From positions 1-64,000 of the forward strand of contig NZ_JAPMLP010000001.1 of the NCBI RefSeq assembly GCF_026410285.1: a DNA stretch of 64,000 nt, in the 5' to 3' direction. This stretch comes from Sulfitobacter sp. F26169L. Lineage in GTDB: Bacteria; Pseudomonadota; Alphaproteobacteria; Rhodobacterales; Rhodobacteraceae. Below, piece after piece: positions 24,226 to 33,816 of this stretch; the first letter of the stretch is position 1, and every line of letters starts with the position of its first letter. The translations under genes and the position numbers were made by a program. A model generated the notes under the pieces. It was not told the origin of the DNA. It did not search any database and saw only the letters and a list, made by a program, of their open reading frames with translations.

Positions 24226-27093
24226 GTGTCCCTTCTATTGATCGTTGCCTTGCCGTTTTTGGGCGCCCTGCTGCCCGGATTGATGTATCAAGCAGGCCGT
24301 GCAGCTTGCGCGGGTGTCACATTTACCATCACGCTTGCAGCGTTTATCGGTCTGATGACCAATCTGCCCGCAGTGATGGCGGGCGATGCGGTCATGTACC
24401 GGGCCGAGTGGATACCCGGTCTTGGGCTGAACTTTACATTGATGCTGGATGCGCTGGGCTTCTTCTTTGCCACGTTGATCCTCGGCATTGGTCTGCTGAT
24501 CATCGCCTACGCCCGCTATTACCTCGCCCGCGAAGACAACATGGGCGAGTTTTTCACCTACTTGCTGTTATTTCAGGGCGCGATGGTGGGGATTGTCATG
24601 TCAGACAACATCCTGCTTTTGCTGGTGTTCTGGGAGCTGACTTCGCTATCTTCCTTCCTGTTGATCGGGTATTGGAAACATCTGCCCGAGGGGCGCCAAG
24701 GCGCGCGTATGGCGCTGACCGTGACAGGCATGGGCGGTCTCGCCATGATCGGTGGCATGATGATCCTCGGCCAGATCGCAGGCAGCTATGATCTGAGTGT
24801 GATCTTGCAAAACCGCGAGATCATTCAAGAAAGCAACCTTTACCTCCCTGCGCTGATCCTGATCCTGTTGGGCTGCTTCACCAAATCGGCGCAATTCCCG
24901 TTTCACTTCTGGTTGCCGCACGCGATGGCGGCACCCACACCTGTATCGGCCTATCTACACTCTGCCACGATGGTGAAGGCGGGGATTTTCCTGATGGCGC
25001 GCATGTGGCCGGTTTTGTCAGGCACGCCTGAATGGTTCTGGTTGGTGACAGGGGCGGGGTTGATCACCATGCTGCTAGGCGCGGTGATTGCGCTGTTCAA
25101 ACATGACCTCAAGGCGCTGCTGGCGTTTTCAACCGTCAGCCACCTTGGCCTGATCACCATGCTGCTGGGGACAGGTACCGCGTTTGGTGCCATGGCTGCG
25201 GTGTTCCACATTCTCAATCATGCCACGTTCAAAGCGGCGTTGTTTATGTCCGCTGGTATTATCGATCACGAAACACACACCCGCGATATCCGTCGTCTTG
25301 GCGGTTTGCGACATCTGATGCCCATCACATTTGTGATCGCCACGCTGGCGGCGCTGTCGATGGCGGGCATTCCGCTGTTGAATGGTTTCCTAAGCAAGGA
25401 AATGATGCTGGAAGAGGCGTATCATACTGTACTGGGCGGCAATCACTGGATTGTGCCAACGCTTGCAGTCATCGGATCGCTGTTTTCTGCTGCCTATTGT
25501 TTCCGTCTGATCGGGCATACGTTCCTTGGGCCGAAACGTGATGATTACCCAGCCGCGCCGCATGATCCGCCAAGTGGTCTGTGGTTGCCGCCTGCGTTGT
25601 TGGTGGTGCTGGTGGTTGTGATCGGTGTCGCGCCGTTTCTGGCGGAACCGGCGGTCAAGGGCATTACAAACGCTGTTTTGGGCGGTGTAGCAGACGTGCC
25701 GAAAGCATATTTCAAAATCTGGCACGGGCTGGTGCCCGCGTTGTACATGTCGATCGCGGCGGTGGTCGGTGGCCTGATTGTTCTGACGCTGTTTAACCCG
25801 TTGTTGCGTCTGTGGGATGCCGCGCCGCGCCCGGAGGCCAAGGTTATCTTCGAAGCACTGATTGAAGGCGCGGTGAAACTGGCCAAAGCTCTTACCCTGC
25901 CGCTGCACAACGGTGCGTTCTCGCGTTATGGTGCGGTAATGGCGGTGACGGTCATTCTGGCCGGATACTACGCATGGGTAACCGGAACAGTGGGCGCGCC
26001 AACGCGCACCCTTCAGCCTGCCGGCGCGATCGAGATTGCAGGTTGGGCCATGCTGGTGGCTGCAACACTTGGCATGGTTTTCCTGCACCGTAACCGTTTG
26101 CTGTCGTTGGTGTTGATCGGGATCGTGGGATTGATGGTGTCAATCGGTTTTGTCTTCTTCTCGGCACCCGATCTGGCGATGACCCAGATCACGGTTGAGG
26201 TGGTGACAACCATTCTGATGTTGCTTGCCCTGAATTTCCTACCCAATGAAACGCCCGTCGAAAGCACGGTTTTGCGCCGCACCCGCGATGTGACAATGGC
26301 ACTGGCAGGGGGCGCGGCGGCCATGGCGCTCAGCTATCATTATCTGCTGCGTGAAGCAGTCACGACGCCGATCTCCGAATTCCACCTCGCCAACAGTTAC
26401 AAAGGCGGGGGCGGCACAAACGTCGTCAACGTCATTCTGGTTGATTTCCGTGGCTTTGATACGTTTGGCGAAATTATCGTGCTGGGCATCGCTGCTGTGC
26501 TGATTTACGCGCTGACCGAAACTTTGCTGGCCGGTCCTGTGCGTGCGCGTCTGCTGAACCGCACGCCTGACAAACAACTGGCGGGGGACATGCATCCGAC
26601 GATGATGGTGGTGATGACCCGCGTATTGATGCCGATTGTGATGGTTGTGGGGTTCTATGTCTTTCTGCGTGGCCACAACGAACCGGGAGGCGGGTTTATC
26701 GCAGGGCTGATCGTTTCAATCGGTCTGGTTATGCAATATATGGCCAGCGGCTATAGCTGGGCAACCGCGCGCCAGCGCTATCCCCATCACGGTGTCATTG
26801 GTGCAGGGGTGTTGATCGCAGGGCTGACGGGGATCGGATCATGGTTTGTCGGCAAACCGTTCCTGACGTCCGATTTCACCTACGTCCGCATCCCCCCGTT
26901 CGAGAAGTTCGAGTTGGCAACCGCCGCGTTGTTTGATCTGGGTGTGTTCCTTGCCGTGGTTGGCGCGGTGATGCTGTCGCTCGACGGGTTCTCGCGTCTG
27001 GCGCGGCGGGCCCACGTGAAAGACAGTGATTTCGCGATGGATATCAATCCTGCGCGAACCGAAGGTGACGCACTAAGAGGGCAAGGAGCATAA
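24226..27093 (+). CDS. mrpA: Mrp monovalent cation/H+ antiporter subunit A fused to subunit B
   Basis: The 955-residue membrane protein is homologous to the NuoL proton-pumping subunit of complex I. It has many hydrophobic helices, conserved Glu/Lys in membrane segments and an HNPA-like region. The C-terminal roughly 180 residues, beginning with the membrane text GFYVFLRGHNEPGGGF, correspond to MrpB, which is a separate gene in Bacillus; the fusion is the alphaproteobacterial (PhaAB) arrangement. The start is GTG at 24226 with CGGAG five bases before it; the longer ATG frame from 24169 would run through the leader hairpin. It is first of six genes (A/B, C, D, E, F, G) encoding the hetero-oligomeric Na+/H+ antiporter for pH and salt tolerance. 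Confidence 0.95.
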   Translation: MSLLLIVALPFLGALLPGLMYQAGRAACAGVTFTITLAAFIGLMTNLPAVMAGDAVMYRAEWIPGLGLNFTLMLDALGFFFATLILGIGLLIIAYARYYLAREDNMGEFFTYLLLFQGAMVGIVMSDNILLLLVFWELTSLSSFLLIGYWKHLPEGRQGARMALTVTGMGGLAMIGGMMILGQIAGSYDLSVILQNREIIQESNLYLPALILILLGCFTKSAQFPFHFWLPHAMAAPTPVSAYLHSATMVKAGIFLMARMWPVLSGTPEWFWLVTGAGLITMLLGAVIALFKHDLKALLAFSTVSHLGLITMLLGTGTAFGAMAAVFHILNHATFKAALFMSAGIIDHETHTRDIRRLGGLRHLMPITFVIATLAALSMAGIPLLNGFLSKEMMLEEAYHTVLGGNHWIVPTLAVIGSLFSAAYCFRLIGHTFLGPKRDDYPAAPHDPPSGLWLPPALLVVLVVVIGVAPFLAEPAVKGITNAVLGGVADVPKAYFKIWHGLVPALYMSIAAVVGGLIVLTLFNPLLRLWDAAPRPEAKVIFEALIEGAVKLAKALTLPLHNGAFSRYGAVMAVTVILAGYYAWVTGTVGAPTRTLQPAGAIEIAGWAMLVAATLGMVFLHRNRLLSLVLIGIVGLMVSIGFVFFSAPDLAMTQITVEVVTTILMLLALNFLPNETPVESTVLRRTRDVTMALAGGAAAMALSYHYLLREAVTTPISEFHLANSYKGGGGTNVVNVILVDFRGFDTFGEIIVLGIAAVLIYALTETLLAGPVRARLLNRTPDKQLAGDMHPTMMVVMTRVLMPIVMVVGFYVFLRGHNEPGGGFIAGLIVSIGLVMQYMASGYSWATARQRYPHHGVIGAGVLIAGLTGIGSWFVGKPFLTSDFTYVRIPPFEKFELATAALFDLGVFLAVVGAVMLSLDGFSRLARRAHVKDSDFAMDINPARTEGDALRGQGA

Positions 27094-27094
27094 T

Positions 27095-27436
27095 ATGGAA
27101 CTTCTCGTCGCTTCTGCCATCGGAGTGTTGACTGCTGGCGGCCTGTATATGGTCATGCGTCAGCGGACCTTTCCGGTTATTCTGGGTGTTTCGCTGCTCA
27201 CCTATGCAGTGAACGTATTTCTTTTCGCCTCGGGTCGTCTGACACCGGGCGCACCGCCGATCCTGTCGGACGCCACCACCTACACAGACCCATTGCCGCA
27301 GGCATTGGTGTTGACTGCTATCGTCATTTCATTCGGGATGACGGCTGTGGTGGTGATGATCGCGCTGGGTGCTTACCTGGGCACCGATGATGATCACGTC
27401 GATGACCAGCCCGACAACGGGGAGGACGCGACATGA
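27095..27436 (+). CDS. mrpC: Mrp antiporter subunit C
   Basis: The 113-residue protein has three membrane helices and resembles NuoK. The start follows the mrpA stop by one base, with AAGGAGC before it. The charged C-terminal tail is rich in Asp. The stop overlaps the mrpD start as ATGA. Confidence 0.95.
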   Translation: MELLVASAIGVLTAGGLYMVMRQRTFPVILGVSLLTYAVNVFLFASGRLTPGAPPILSDATTYTDPLPQALVLTAIVISFGMTAVVVMIALGAYLGTDDDHVDDQPDNGEDAT

Positions 27437-28989
27437 CCCATTGGCTGATTATGCCGGTTGTGCTTCCGGCTCTGCTTGCTCCGTTTATCATTCTTGCCGC
27501 GCGATATCACATGGGCATCCAGCGAGTGTTCTCGGTTGCTGGTATATTGGCAATGATTGCGATTGCGATTGGCCTTGCTGCGCAAACATCTGACGGAATG
27601 GTGATGCTGTACCAATTGGGCGATTGGGCCGCGCCCTTCGGCATTGTTCTGGTGGGCGACCGTCTGTCGACGATGATGCTGCTTTTGATGACGGTACTGG
27701 CGCTGTTTGTGCTGCTTTACGCCATCGGATCCAAATGGGACGAGCGCGGTCGGCATTTTCATGTGCTGTTCCAGTTTCAGGTGATGGGCCTTGCGGGTGC
27801 ATTCCTGACAGGCGATCTGTTTAACCTGTTTGTATTCTTTGAAGTTCTGCTGATCGCGTCCTACGGGTTGATGATCCACGCAGGGGGCAACGCCCGTCTG
27901 CGCGCAGGGGTCCAATATGTCCTGTTCAACCTACTCGGCTCTACCCTGTTCCTGTTCGCGCTCGGCGCGCTTTACGCAGAAACGGGAACGCTGAATATGG
28001 CTGATCTTTCCCAGCGGGTGCAAATGATTGGCGCAGATGAAACAGTGGGTATTCGTGTTGCGTCCGTTTTGCTGATCCTTGTGTTTGCGATCAAGGCGGC
28101 TGTGGTGCCGCTTCACTTCTGGTTGCCCAGCTCCTACGCCGAGGCGCCGCCCCCCGTGGCTGCCCTGTTTGCGATTATGACTAAGGTGGGCGCGTACGCG
28201 ATCATTCGCGTCTATACGCTGATCTTTCCCGTTGATCTGGAGGTTACCGCAGGACTGCACGACACGTGGCTATTGCCTGTTGCACTGCTGTCGCTTGCTG
28301 TGGGTTCGGTTGGCGTTCTGGCGGCCAAGAAGCTGGACCGTCTGGTCGCATTTGCGGTGATCAGTTCGATGGGTATGGTGATGGTCGCCATTGCGCTGTT
28401 CACCGAGGAAAGCTTTGCCTCCGCGCTGTACTACATCGTTCATTCCACACTGGCAGCAGCGGCGCTGTTCCTGATTGTCGATCTGGTGCGTCAGAGCCGT
28501 GGACATCTGAGGCTGGTAACAGATGCGCCTGTTGCCGGTGCTGCATTGATTGCGGGGTTATTCATGGTTTCGGCGATTGGCATCGCGGGGTTGCCCCCCT
28601 TGTCGGGGTTTCTGGGCAAGCTGATGATCCTGAACGCCGCGTTTGACGGCAGCCCCGCGGTGTGGGTCTGGGCGGTGGTTCTTGGCTCCAGCCTGATAAC
28701 CATCGTGGGTTTTTCGCGTGCGGGTTCTGTCCTGTTCTGGAAGGCAGAATCCGACGGTGCGCCCGTTCCCGAAGCGGGGCGTGCGGCGCCGTCGATCCTG
28801 TCGTTCATTGCTGTGGGTGGATTGCTGGCGCTGATCGTGGCGCACACCGTTTTTGCCGGACCGATCTATGCCTATACCAACAAGACGGCGGCGCAGCTTT
28901 TTAATCCGGATGTATACATCAGCACAGTCCTCGACACGCAGGGCAAGCTGAGCACTGCCAAGCCGGATGACAAGGAAGGGGATCACTGA
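27433..28989 (+). CDS. mrpD: Mrp antiporter subunit D
   Basis: The 518-residue NuoM/N-like subunit has about 14 membrane helices, including the conserved text LFNLFVFFEVLLIASYGL near 130-147 and KAAVVPLHFWLPSSYAEAPP near 219-238. These carry the Glu and Lys of the putative proton path. It is translationally coupled to mrpC (ATGA). Confidence 0.95.
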   Translation: MTHWLIMPVVLPALLAPFIILAARYHMGIQRVFSVAGILAMIAIAIGLAAQTSDGMVMLYQLGDWAAPFGIVLVGDRLSTMMLLLMTVLALFVLLYAIGSKWDERGRHFHVLFQFQVMGLAGAFLTGDLFNLFVFFEVLLIASYGLMIHAGGNARLRAGVQYVLFNLLGSTLFLFALGALYAETGTLNMADLSQRVQMIGADETVGIRVASVLLILVFAIKAAVVPLHFWLPSSYAEAPPPVAALFAIMTKVGAYAIIRVYTLIFPVDLEVTAGLHDTWLLPVALLSLAVGSVGVLAAKKLDRLVAFAVISSMGMVMVAIALFTEESFASALYYIVHSTLAAAALFLIVDLVRQSRGHLRLVTDAPVAGAALIAGLFMVSAIGIAGLPPLSGFLGKLMILNAAFDGSPAVWVWAVVLGSSLITIVGFSRAGSVLFWKAESDGAPVPEAGRAAPSILSFIAVGGLLALIVAHTVFAGPIYAYTNKTAAQLFNPDVYISTVLDTQGKLSTAKPDDKEGDH

Positions 28990-28990
28990 G

Positions 28991-29491
28991 ATGATGCGAC
29001 TCTATCGCTGGCTGTTCCCACACCCTTTGCTGACGCTCATTCTGGCGCTGGTCTGGATACTTCTCCAGAACGAATTTTCCGCTGGAATGGCTGTTTTTGG
29101 TGTCATCATCGGCATTATTATCCCGCGCAGTACCGCCGCGTTCTGGCCCGAACGCCCTGCCGGTTTCCGCCTGGGCAAGATGATTTCCTATTCGCTGATG
29201 GTACTGTGGGATATCATGGTGGCCAACGTGCAGGTCGCGTGGATTGTTCTGACAGTTCCCAATTCGAAACTGAAACCGGCGTGGATCATAATCCCGCTGG
29301 AACTGCGCCAACCGGAGGCAATCAGCTTGTTGGCAGGCACGATTACCCTCACCCCCGGCACGGTATCCGCTGATTTGTCCGAGAGCGGTCACTACTTGTT
29401 GGTGCATGTCTTGCACACAGATGATCCCGAAGCAGAAGTGGACGAGATCAAAAAACGCTACGAGGCGCGGCTGAAGGAGATATTTGTATGA
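28991..29491 (+). CDS. mrpE: Mrp antiporter subunit E
   Basis: The 166-residue product has two or three N-terminal membrane helices and a cytoplasmic domain containing LLAGTITLTPGTVSADLS, a family hallmark. I chose the ATG at 28991, one base after the mrpD stop; an earlier in-frame ATG at 28967 lies inside mrpD. The stop overlaps mrpF (29488-29491). Confidence 0.93.
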   Translation: MMRLYRWLFPHPLLTLILALVWILLQNEFSAGMAVFGVIIGIIIPRSTAAFWPERPAGFRLGKMISYSLMVLWDIMVANVQVAWIVLTVPNSKLKPAWIIIPLELRQPEAISLLAGTITLTPGTVSADLSESGHYLLVHVLHTDDPEAEVDEIKKRYEARLKEIFV

Positions 29492-29775
29492 CCCTTGCAA
29501 TGGATCTGATGAACTATGCCCTGATCGCCGCATTTGTCGTAATCGGATTGTGCCAGATGATGGCCATGATCCGCGTTGTGATCGGGCCCAGCACGGGGGA
29601 TCGTATTCTGGCGCTGGATACGATGGTTGTGAATGCTATCGGCCTGATTGTGTTGATGGGCATTGCCCAGGGAACGCGGGTATATTTCGAGGTTTCACTG
29701 ATCATTGCCATGCTCGGCTTTGTCTCGACGGTTGCTTATGCGCGGTTTGTATTGCGGGGGGACATCATCGAATGA
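29488..29775 (+). CDS. mrpF: Mrp antiporter subunit F
   Basis: The 95-residue product has three membrane helices and the conserved segment RVVIGPSTGDRILALDT after the first helix. It is coupled by ATGA at both ends to mrpE and mrpG. Confidence 0.93.
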   Translation: MTLAMDLMNYALIAAFVVIGLCQMMAMIRVVIGPSTGDRILALDTMVVNAIGLIVLMGIAQGTRVYFEVSLIIAMLGFVSTVAYARFVLRGDIIE

Positions 29776-30164
29776 CTTACGAAATAGTTACGCTATATGT
29801 CATTACATTCTGTCTGATTGTCGGGGCAGCGTTTACGCTGATCGGTGCCATCGGGTTGTTGAAGTTCAACGACAGCATGACCCGTCTGCATGCGCCGACC
29901 AAGGTCGGCACGGTGGGAGTTGGCGGACTGTTGCTGGCCTCGATTATCTATAACGGTGTGTTTGGCGAGGGGGCCATGCACGAAACGCTGATCATGGCGT
30001 TCCTGTTTGTCACAGCGCCCATTTCGGCAAATTTTATTGCCAAGGTTAACATGCACCGTCGCGCCTGCGATCAACCGCCAGAGTTGCCGGGGGACGAACA
30101 GTGGGCCACGTTTGATCTGGTTGAAACCGACAACACCCCGGACGCGGACACGATATCGCAATAA
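29772..30164 (+). CDS. mrpG: Mrp antiporter subunit G
   Basis: The 130-residue last subunit has three membrane helices, with GAIGLLKFNDSMTRLHAPTK between the first two, typical of MrpG. The extended acidic C-terminal tail is longer than in many relatives. The ATG at 29772 overlaps the mrpF stop; an upstream frame in the same phase is a shadow of mrpF. Confidence 0.93.
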   Translation: MTYEIVTLYVITFCLIVGAAFTLIGAIGLLKFNDSMTRLHAPTKVGTVGVGGLLLASIIYNGVFGEGAMHETLIMAFLFVTAPISANFIAKVNMHRRACDQPPELPGDEQWATFDLVETDNTPDADTISQ

Positions 30165-30165
30165 G

Positions 30166-30826
30166 CTAAAGCGCCGCGAAGCACTCCGCCAGATGATCAA
30201 AGCAGACCCTGACCTGCGGACTCATCCTCAGCTCTTTGTGGGCAGTCAGCCAGACAGGCAGGCTCCCCACTGTGATTTCGGGCCATAGTGCGACGATATC
30301 GGGGTCGTTTCTGGCCATATATTGTTGGCCACGGCCGATGCCCATCTCCGCCAGCACACCACCTGATCATCCGAGCGGAACGCGAAAAAGCCGGGGTCAA
30401 CGGCCAGCCCCATGCGGCGTATACCGTCGATAATCAATGTGCTGCGGTCATATCCGATCACTGCATGTGACAGCAAGTCTTGCGGTGTTTCGGGCGTGTC
30501 GTGCTGATCCAGATAGCGGCGGTTCGCATAGACCCCCAGCGGCAATTCCGCGACCTTTCTGGCAATCATATCGTTTTGTGTCGGGCGGTACATGCGCACG
30601 GCCAGATCGGACTCGAAGCGCAGCAGATTTTCGGTTTTGTCAGAGGCGACCAATTCGATGGACATCGCAGGATGGGCCGCGTGCAGACCGGCCAGCATCG
30701 GTGGCAGCAGATAGGTCGCGGCAATCTGCTGCCACCGGACGCCGCCGCCGCAGCGGAAAGTGATCCGGCCTCGTTGATTGCGACGAAGGACTGGAGCAGA
30801 TGCCACGGGATCGCCAAGGTATTCAT
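30166..30826 (-). pseudogene. Broken LysR-type transcriptional regulator
   Basis: Three frame pieces together make a damaged LysR protein. The first (from the ATG at 30826) gives the start of the helix-turn-helix domain, IPWHLLQSFVAINEAGSLSA. The recognition helix and linker, about 50-60 residues, are then missing. A second frame gives most of the effector domain, starting at TYLLPPMLAGLHAAHP and running to RSDDQVVCW. A third gives the C-terminus, from LAEMGIGRGQQYMARNDP to the stop at 30166. So there is one internal deletion and at least one frameshift. A functional repressor cannot be made. It is divergent to another broken gene, its probable former target. Confidence 0.85.
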
Positions 30827-30918
30827 AATTGGATATTCATATGCAGAAACATATAATCATCTATTCAAATTTCGATTGGTATACTGGTTTTATCAATACA
30901 ACGGAAAAGAAGACTGAC

Positions 30919-31440
30919 ATGACCGGAGCAGTACTTGTCCTCGGCGCAAACGGCAGATTCGGGCGCGCTGCAGCGCAGACGTTTGCACAGGTAGGGTGGC
31001 ACGTGCGCGCCGCAAGCAGGAACAGTGATTAAGCGGCATCTGCACGCATCACGCCTGTTGCCTGCGATGCAAACGATGCTGCCGCCGTGCGCGCGGCGGC
31101 GACTGGCGTTGATATCATCGTTTACGCCGTTAACCCGCCCTATCATAAATGGGTTTCGCTGCTACCTGTCCACACCGCAAACATCATCGCTGCGAGTCTT
31201 TCCAGCGGCGTGACTGTAGTGAATCCGGATATGCAGTGAGGTTGGATGCCGTGCCCGCGTGGGCCGATCTGCCCGACATGGCGCGCGCAATGGTGGCCCT
31301 TGCAGAGATGCGCGGGGCTTCGCCCCTTTTGCGTCATTCGGGTATGAGGGGTTCAGCCTGACGGGTGCGTTTCCGGATTTCCGCCCGACACCACTTGTCG
31401 AGGTGATGTCGAGGTGTCCGATGATCTTGCCCGCGGGAGC
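30919..31440 (+). pseudogene. Broken NAD(P)-binding epimerase-like gene
   Basis: The start is intact and encodes a Rossmann motif (VLVLGANGRFGRAAAQTFA), but it stops at a TAA near 31030. A second frame continues with ITPVACDANDAAAVRAAATG and VDIIVYAVNPPYHKWVSLL up to a TGA near 31220. Further fragments read AWADLPDMARAMVALAEMRG and FASFGYEGFSLTG, after an apparent internal deletion of roughly 100 residues. This fits an NAD-dependent epimerase/NmrA-like oxidoreductase in decay. It is divergent to the broken LysR gene. Confidence 0.8.
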
Positions 31441-31517
31441 CAGCAGCCACCCCGCACAGCTTGACATTCAGGGTCCATTTTGGTCCTCCTGAATGAAATT
31501 TTTTTGGAGGACATCCC

Positions 31518-32633
31518 ATGATGAAGACCCGTGCCGCCGTCGCTGTCGAGGCTGGAAAACCGCTAGAGATCATGGAGGTCAACCTTGAAGGCCCCAAGCG
31601 CGGGGAGGTTCTGGTCGAGATCAAGGCGACCGGCCTGTGCCACACCGACGAATTCACCCGCTCGGGCGATGATCCGGAAGGCATCTTTCCCGCGATCCTC
31701 GGTCACGAAGGGGCGGGTGTTGTGATGGAAGTCGGCGAAGGTGTGACCACGCTGGAAGTCGGCGATCACGTTATCCCGCTTTACACGCCGGAATGTCGCG
31801 AGTGTGAATACTGCCTGTCGGGCAAAACCAACTTGTGTCAGGCGATCCGCGTCACGCAAGGACGGGGGCAATTGCCCGATGGCACCACACGCTTCTCGAT
31901 GCTGGATGGCACGCCGATACACCATTACATGGGCTGTTCCACATTCGCCAATCATACGGTGGTGCCGGAAATTGCCTTGGCAAAGGTGCGCAAGGACGCC
32001 CCGTTTGACAAGATTTGCTACATCGGTTGTGGCGTGACCACAGGCATCGGCGCGGTGATTAACACAGCCAAGGTCGAAATCGGCGCACGTTGCGTGGTGT
32101 TCGGGCTGGGGGGGATCGGCCTTAACGTCATTCAGGGCCTGCGCATGGCGGGTGCGGACCAGATCGTCGGCGTTGATCTGAACGATGACAAAGAAGAGAC
32201 GGGTAGATATTTCGGCATGACCGATTTCGTGAACCCGTCAAAGATTGACGGAAACATTGTCGAGCATCTGGTGGAACTGACGGGCGGCGGTGCCGACTAC
32301 ACCTTTGATGCAACGGGCAACACCAAAGTGATGCGCGACGCGCTGGAAGCCGCGCACAAAGGCTGGGGCGAAAGCATTATTATCGGTGTGGCACCTGCCG
32401 GTGCCGAAATCTCCACCCGACCTTTCCAACTGGTTACAGGCCGCGTCTGGCGCGGAACTGCCTTTGGCGGGGCCAAGGGCCGCACAGATGTGCCGAAAAT
32501 CGTTGATTGGTACATGAACGGCAAGATCGAGATCGACCCGATGATCACCCACAAGCTTACGCTGGACCAGATCAACGAAGGCTTCGAATTGATGCATCAA
32601 GGCAAATCCATTCGGGCCGTGGTGGAGTTTTAA
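31518..32633 (+). CDS. frmA: S-(hydroxymethyl)glutathione dehydrogenase (class III alcohol dehydrogenase)
   Basis: The 371-residue zinc enzyme oxidises S-hydroxymethylglutathione (formaldehyde plus glutathione) to S-formylglutathione with NAD. It has the catalytic-zinc region GLCHTDE and GHEGAG. Four structural-zinc cysteines lie in [16 protein letters not shown], the NAD loop is GLGGIGLNV, and [18 protein letters not shown] is typical of class III. GGAGG lies 7 bases before ATG; a second ATG follows immediately. The gene is intact although the genes on both sides are broken. No S-formylglutathione hydrolase is adjacent. Confidence 0.96.
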   Translation: MMKTRAAVAVEAGKPLEIMEVNLEGPKRGEVLVEIKATGLCHTDEFTRSGDDPEGIFPAILGHEGAGVVMEVGEGVTTLEVGDHVIPLYTPECRECEYCLSGKTNLCQAIRVTQGRGQLPDGTTRFSMLDGTPIHHYMGCSTFANHTVVPEIALAKVRKDAPFDKICYIGCGVTTGIGAVINTAKVEIGARCVVFGLGGIGLNVIQGLRMAGADQIVGVDLNDDKEETGRYFGMTDFVNPSKIDGNIVEHLVELTGGGADYTFDATGNTKVMRDALEAAHKGWGESIIIGVAPAGAEISTRPFQLVTGRVWRGTAFGGAKGRTDVPKIVDWYMNGKIEIDPMITHKLTLDQINEGFELMHQGKSIRAVVEF

Positions 32634-33230
32634 CAATCAACCCCGTTTCCCTCCGTATCTCACCTACGAGATTGGGGGAAACGGGCATCACGTGCTGACA
32701 GGGTACTGGATGGATTGGCCGATGCCCGTGTTTGCAGGGCAACATCTGGGCGTTGTGATCGGCGCAAACGGATCGGGGGAGGGCCTGCCGCTGAAATTGC
32801 AGGCCTTTCACGCAAACTGCCCCCCTCACCAACGGTACAGATGCAACTTTGCCCGCCGGTAAATCACTCACCTATGATTTCGGGCTGCTGCCCGAGCATT
32901 TTGACAAAAGCGAAAAAACACTATTCGCGTCACCCCTGATCGCGCCACCGATGAAGCGATCGAAACCATTGCACAAACCTATCCCGGTGCGCGGGCGATC
33001 TTCGGCCGCGATGTGCTGTCGCCCCTGCCGGAGGCTGTGGATATCCGGACACTCGAACAGCAGACAGGGCATGGTGGCACGACCCGGCATGGGATACCCC
33101 AAGTTGCGGCGGCAATTGTGATTTCTACGAAGCGCTGGAACAGGCCACAACAGACCGCATGCCCGATTTCAGCCTTTTGAAAGATGCAAAACACTCACCG
33201 CTCATCACACTGCATTGCGCGCAGCGCTAG
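32634..33230 (+). pseudogene. Frameshifted gene of unknown family after frmA
   Basis: Four protein-like stretches follow each other in changing frames: LTYEIGGNGHHVLTGYWMDW to about 32815; then TDATLPAGKSLTYDFGLLPE to about 32930; then IRVTPDRATDEAIETIAQTY and GRDVLSPLPEAVDIRTLEQQ to about 33095; then NCDFYEALEQATTDRMPDFS to the stop TAG at 33228-33230. At least three frameshifts are needed to join them. I do not recognise the family. The intact ancestor would have been about 200 residues. Confidence 0.65.
32642..32685 (+). repeat. 10-bp inverted repeat with nested 5-bp stem after frmA
   Basis: CCCGTTTCCC (32642-32651) pairs perfectly with 32676-32685. Inside the loop, ATCTC (32657-32661) pairs with GAGAT (32668-32672). 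It starts 8 bases after the frmA stop. No T-run follows, so a terminator role is uncertain. It may instead be part of the broken gene's coding sequence. Confidence 0.45.
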
Positions 33231-33249
33231 CCCCTGACTGGCACACGCC

Positions 33250-33810
33250 CTAGCGGCTGTTGCCCGTCGCGTCACCCGTCTGAAAAGATAGCGCGGCAAG
33301 CAGCATATGGCGCAGCTGGGCTTCGTATTCGGGGGTGTCGCAGGGCGCGATACCGGACAGATGCAGCGATTTTTCGGCCACGCTCATCCCCAGTACAACA
33401 GCCATAAACAGCGCCGCGCGCGCCGGATCGCCAATGGCGCGCTCTGCCGCTGTTTGTAAAACCGCCTGCTGGCGTGCGCGGACAAGCGCGCCTACTTCTT
33501 CGTCTTGCGCGTTCATCAACATCAGGTTCAGCATAGACACCGCATCGGGATCACGCGGGTGCGAGACGAACAGCTGCACGACCGTCTCCACCAGTTCCGC
33601 TGGTGTAGCGGCAGGAGGGGTGTCAAAAGCCCCCTCAAGCGTGGCTTCGAACAGTCCGCGCTTGTTTCCGAAATACCGCGATACCAGCGCCACATCTACA
33701 CCCGTAGCAGTTGCGATCTGGCGCAGGGATACATTGGAATAGCCGTAGCGCCACAGCAACGCGCGCGCATTGCACAGTATTTTCTCACGGGTGATCAGTG
33801 CCTTGCTCAT
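33250..33810 (-). CDS. TetR-family transcriptional repressor
   Basis: The 186-residue product has an N-terminal helix-turn-helix (about 10-55) with the text SLRQIATATGVDVALVSRYF, typical of TetR, and a helical ligand-binding C-terminal domain. Length is normal. The ATG at 33810 is the first in phase with the domain, has no Shine-Dalgarno, and lies only 6 bases after a good -10 box, so its mRNA may be leaderless. It is divergent to an SDR gene across two matching palindromes, so autoregulation and control of the SDR gene are likely. Confidence 0.9.
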   Translation of the reverse strand: MSKALITREKILCNARALLWRYGYSNVSLRQIATATGVDVALVSRYFGNKRGLFEATLEGAFDTPPAATPAELVETVVQLFVSHPRDPDAVSMLNLMLMNAQDEEVGALVRARQQAVLQTAAERAIGDPARAALFMAVVLGMSVAEKSLHLSGIAPCDTPEYEAQLRHMLLAALSFQTGDATGNSR

Positions 33811-33816
33811 TACCCG

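Noticed and set aside
31020..31222. In-frame stop codons in the epimerase-like fragments as further selenocysteine sites
   Set aside because: The first is TAA, not TGA. The later TGA has no SECIS-like hairpin, and the pieces are in different frames, so this is decay.
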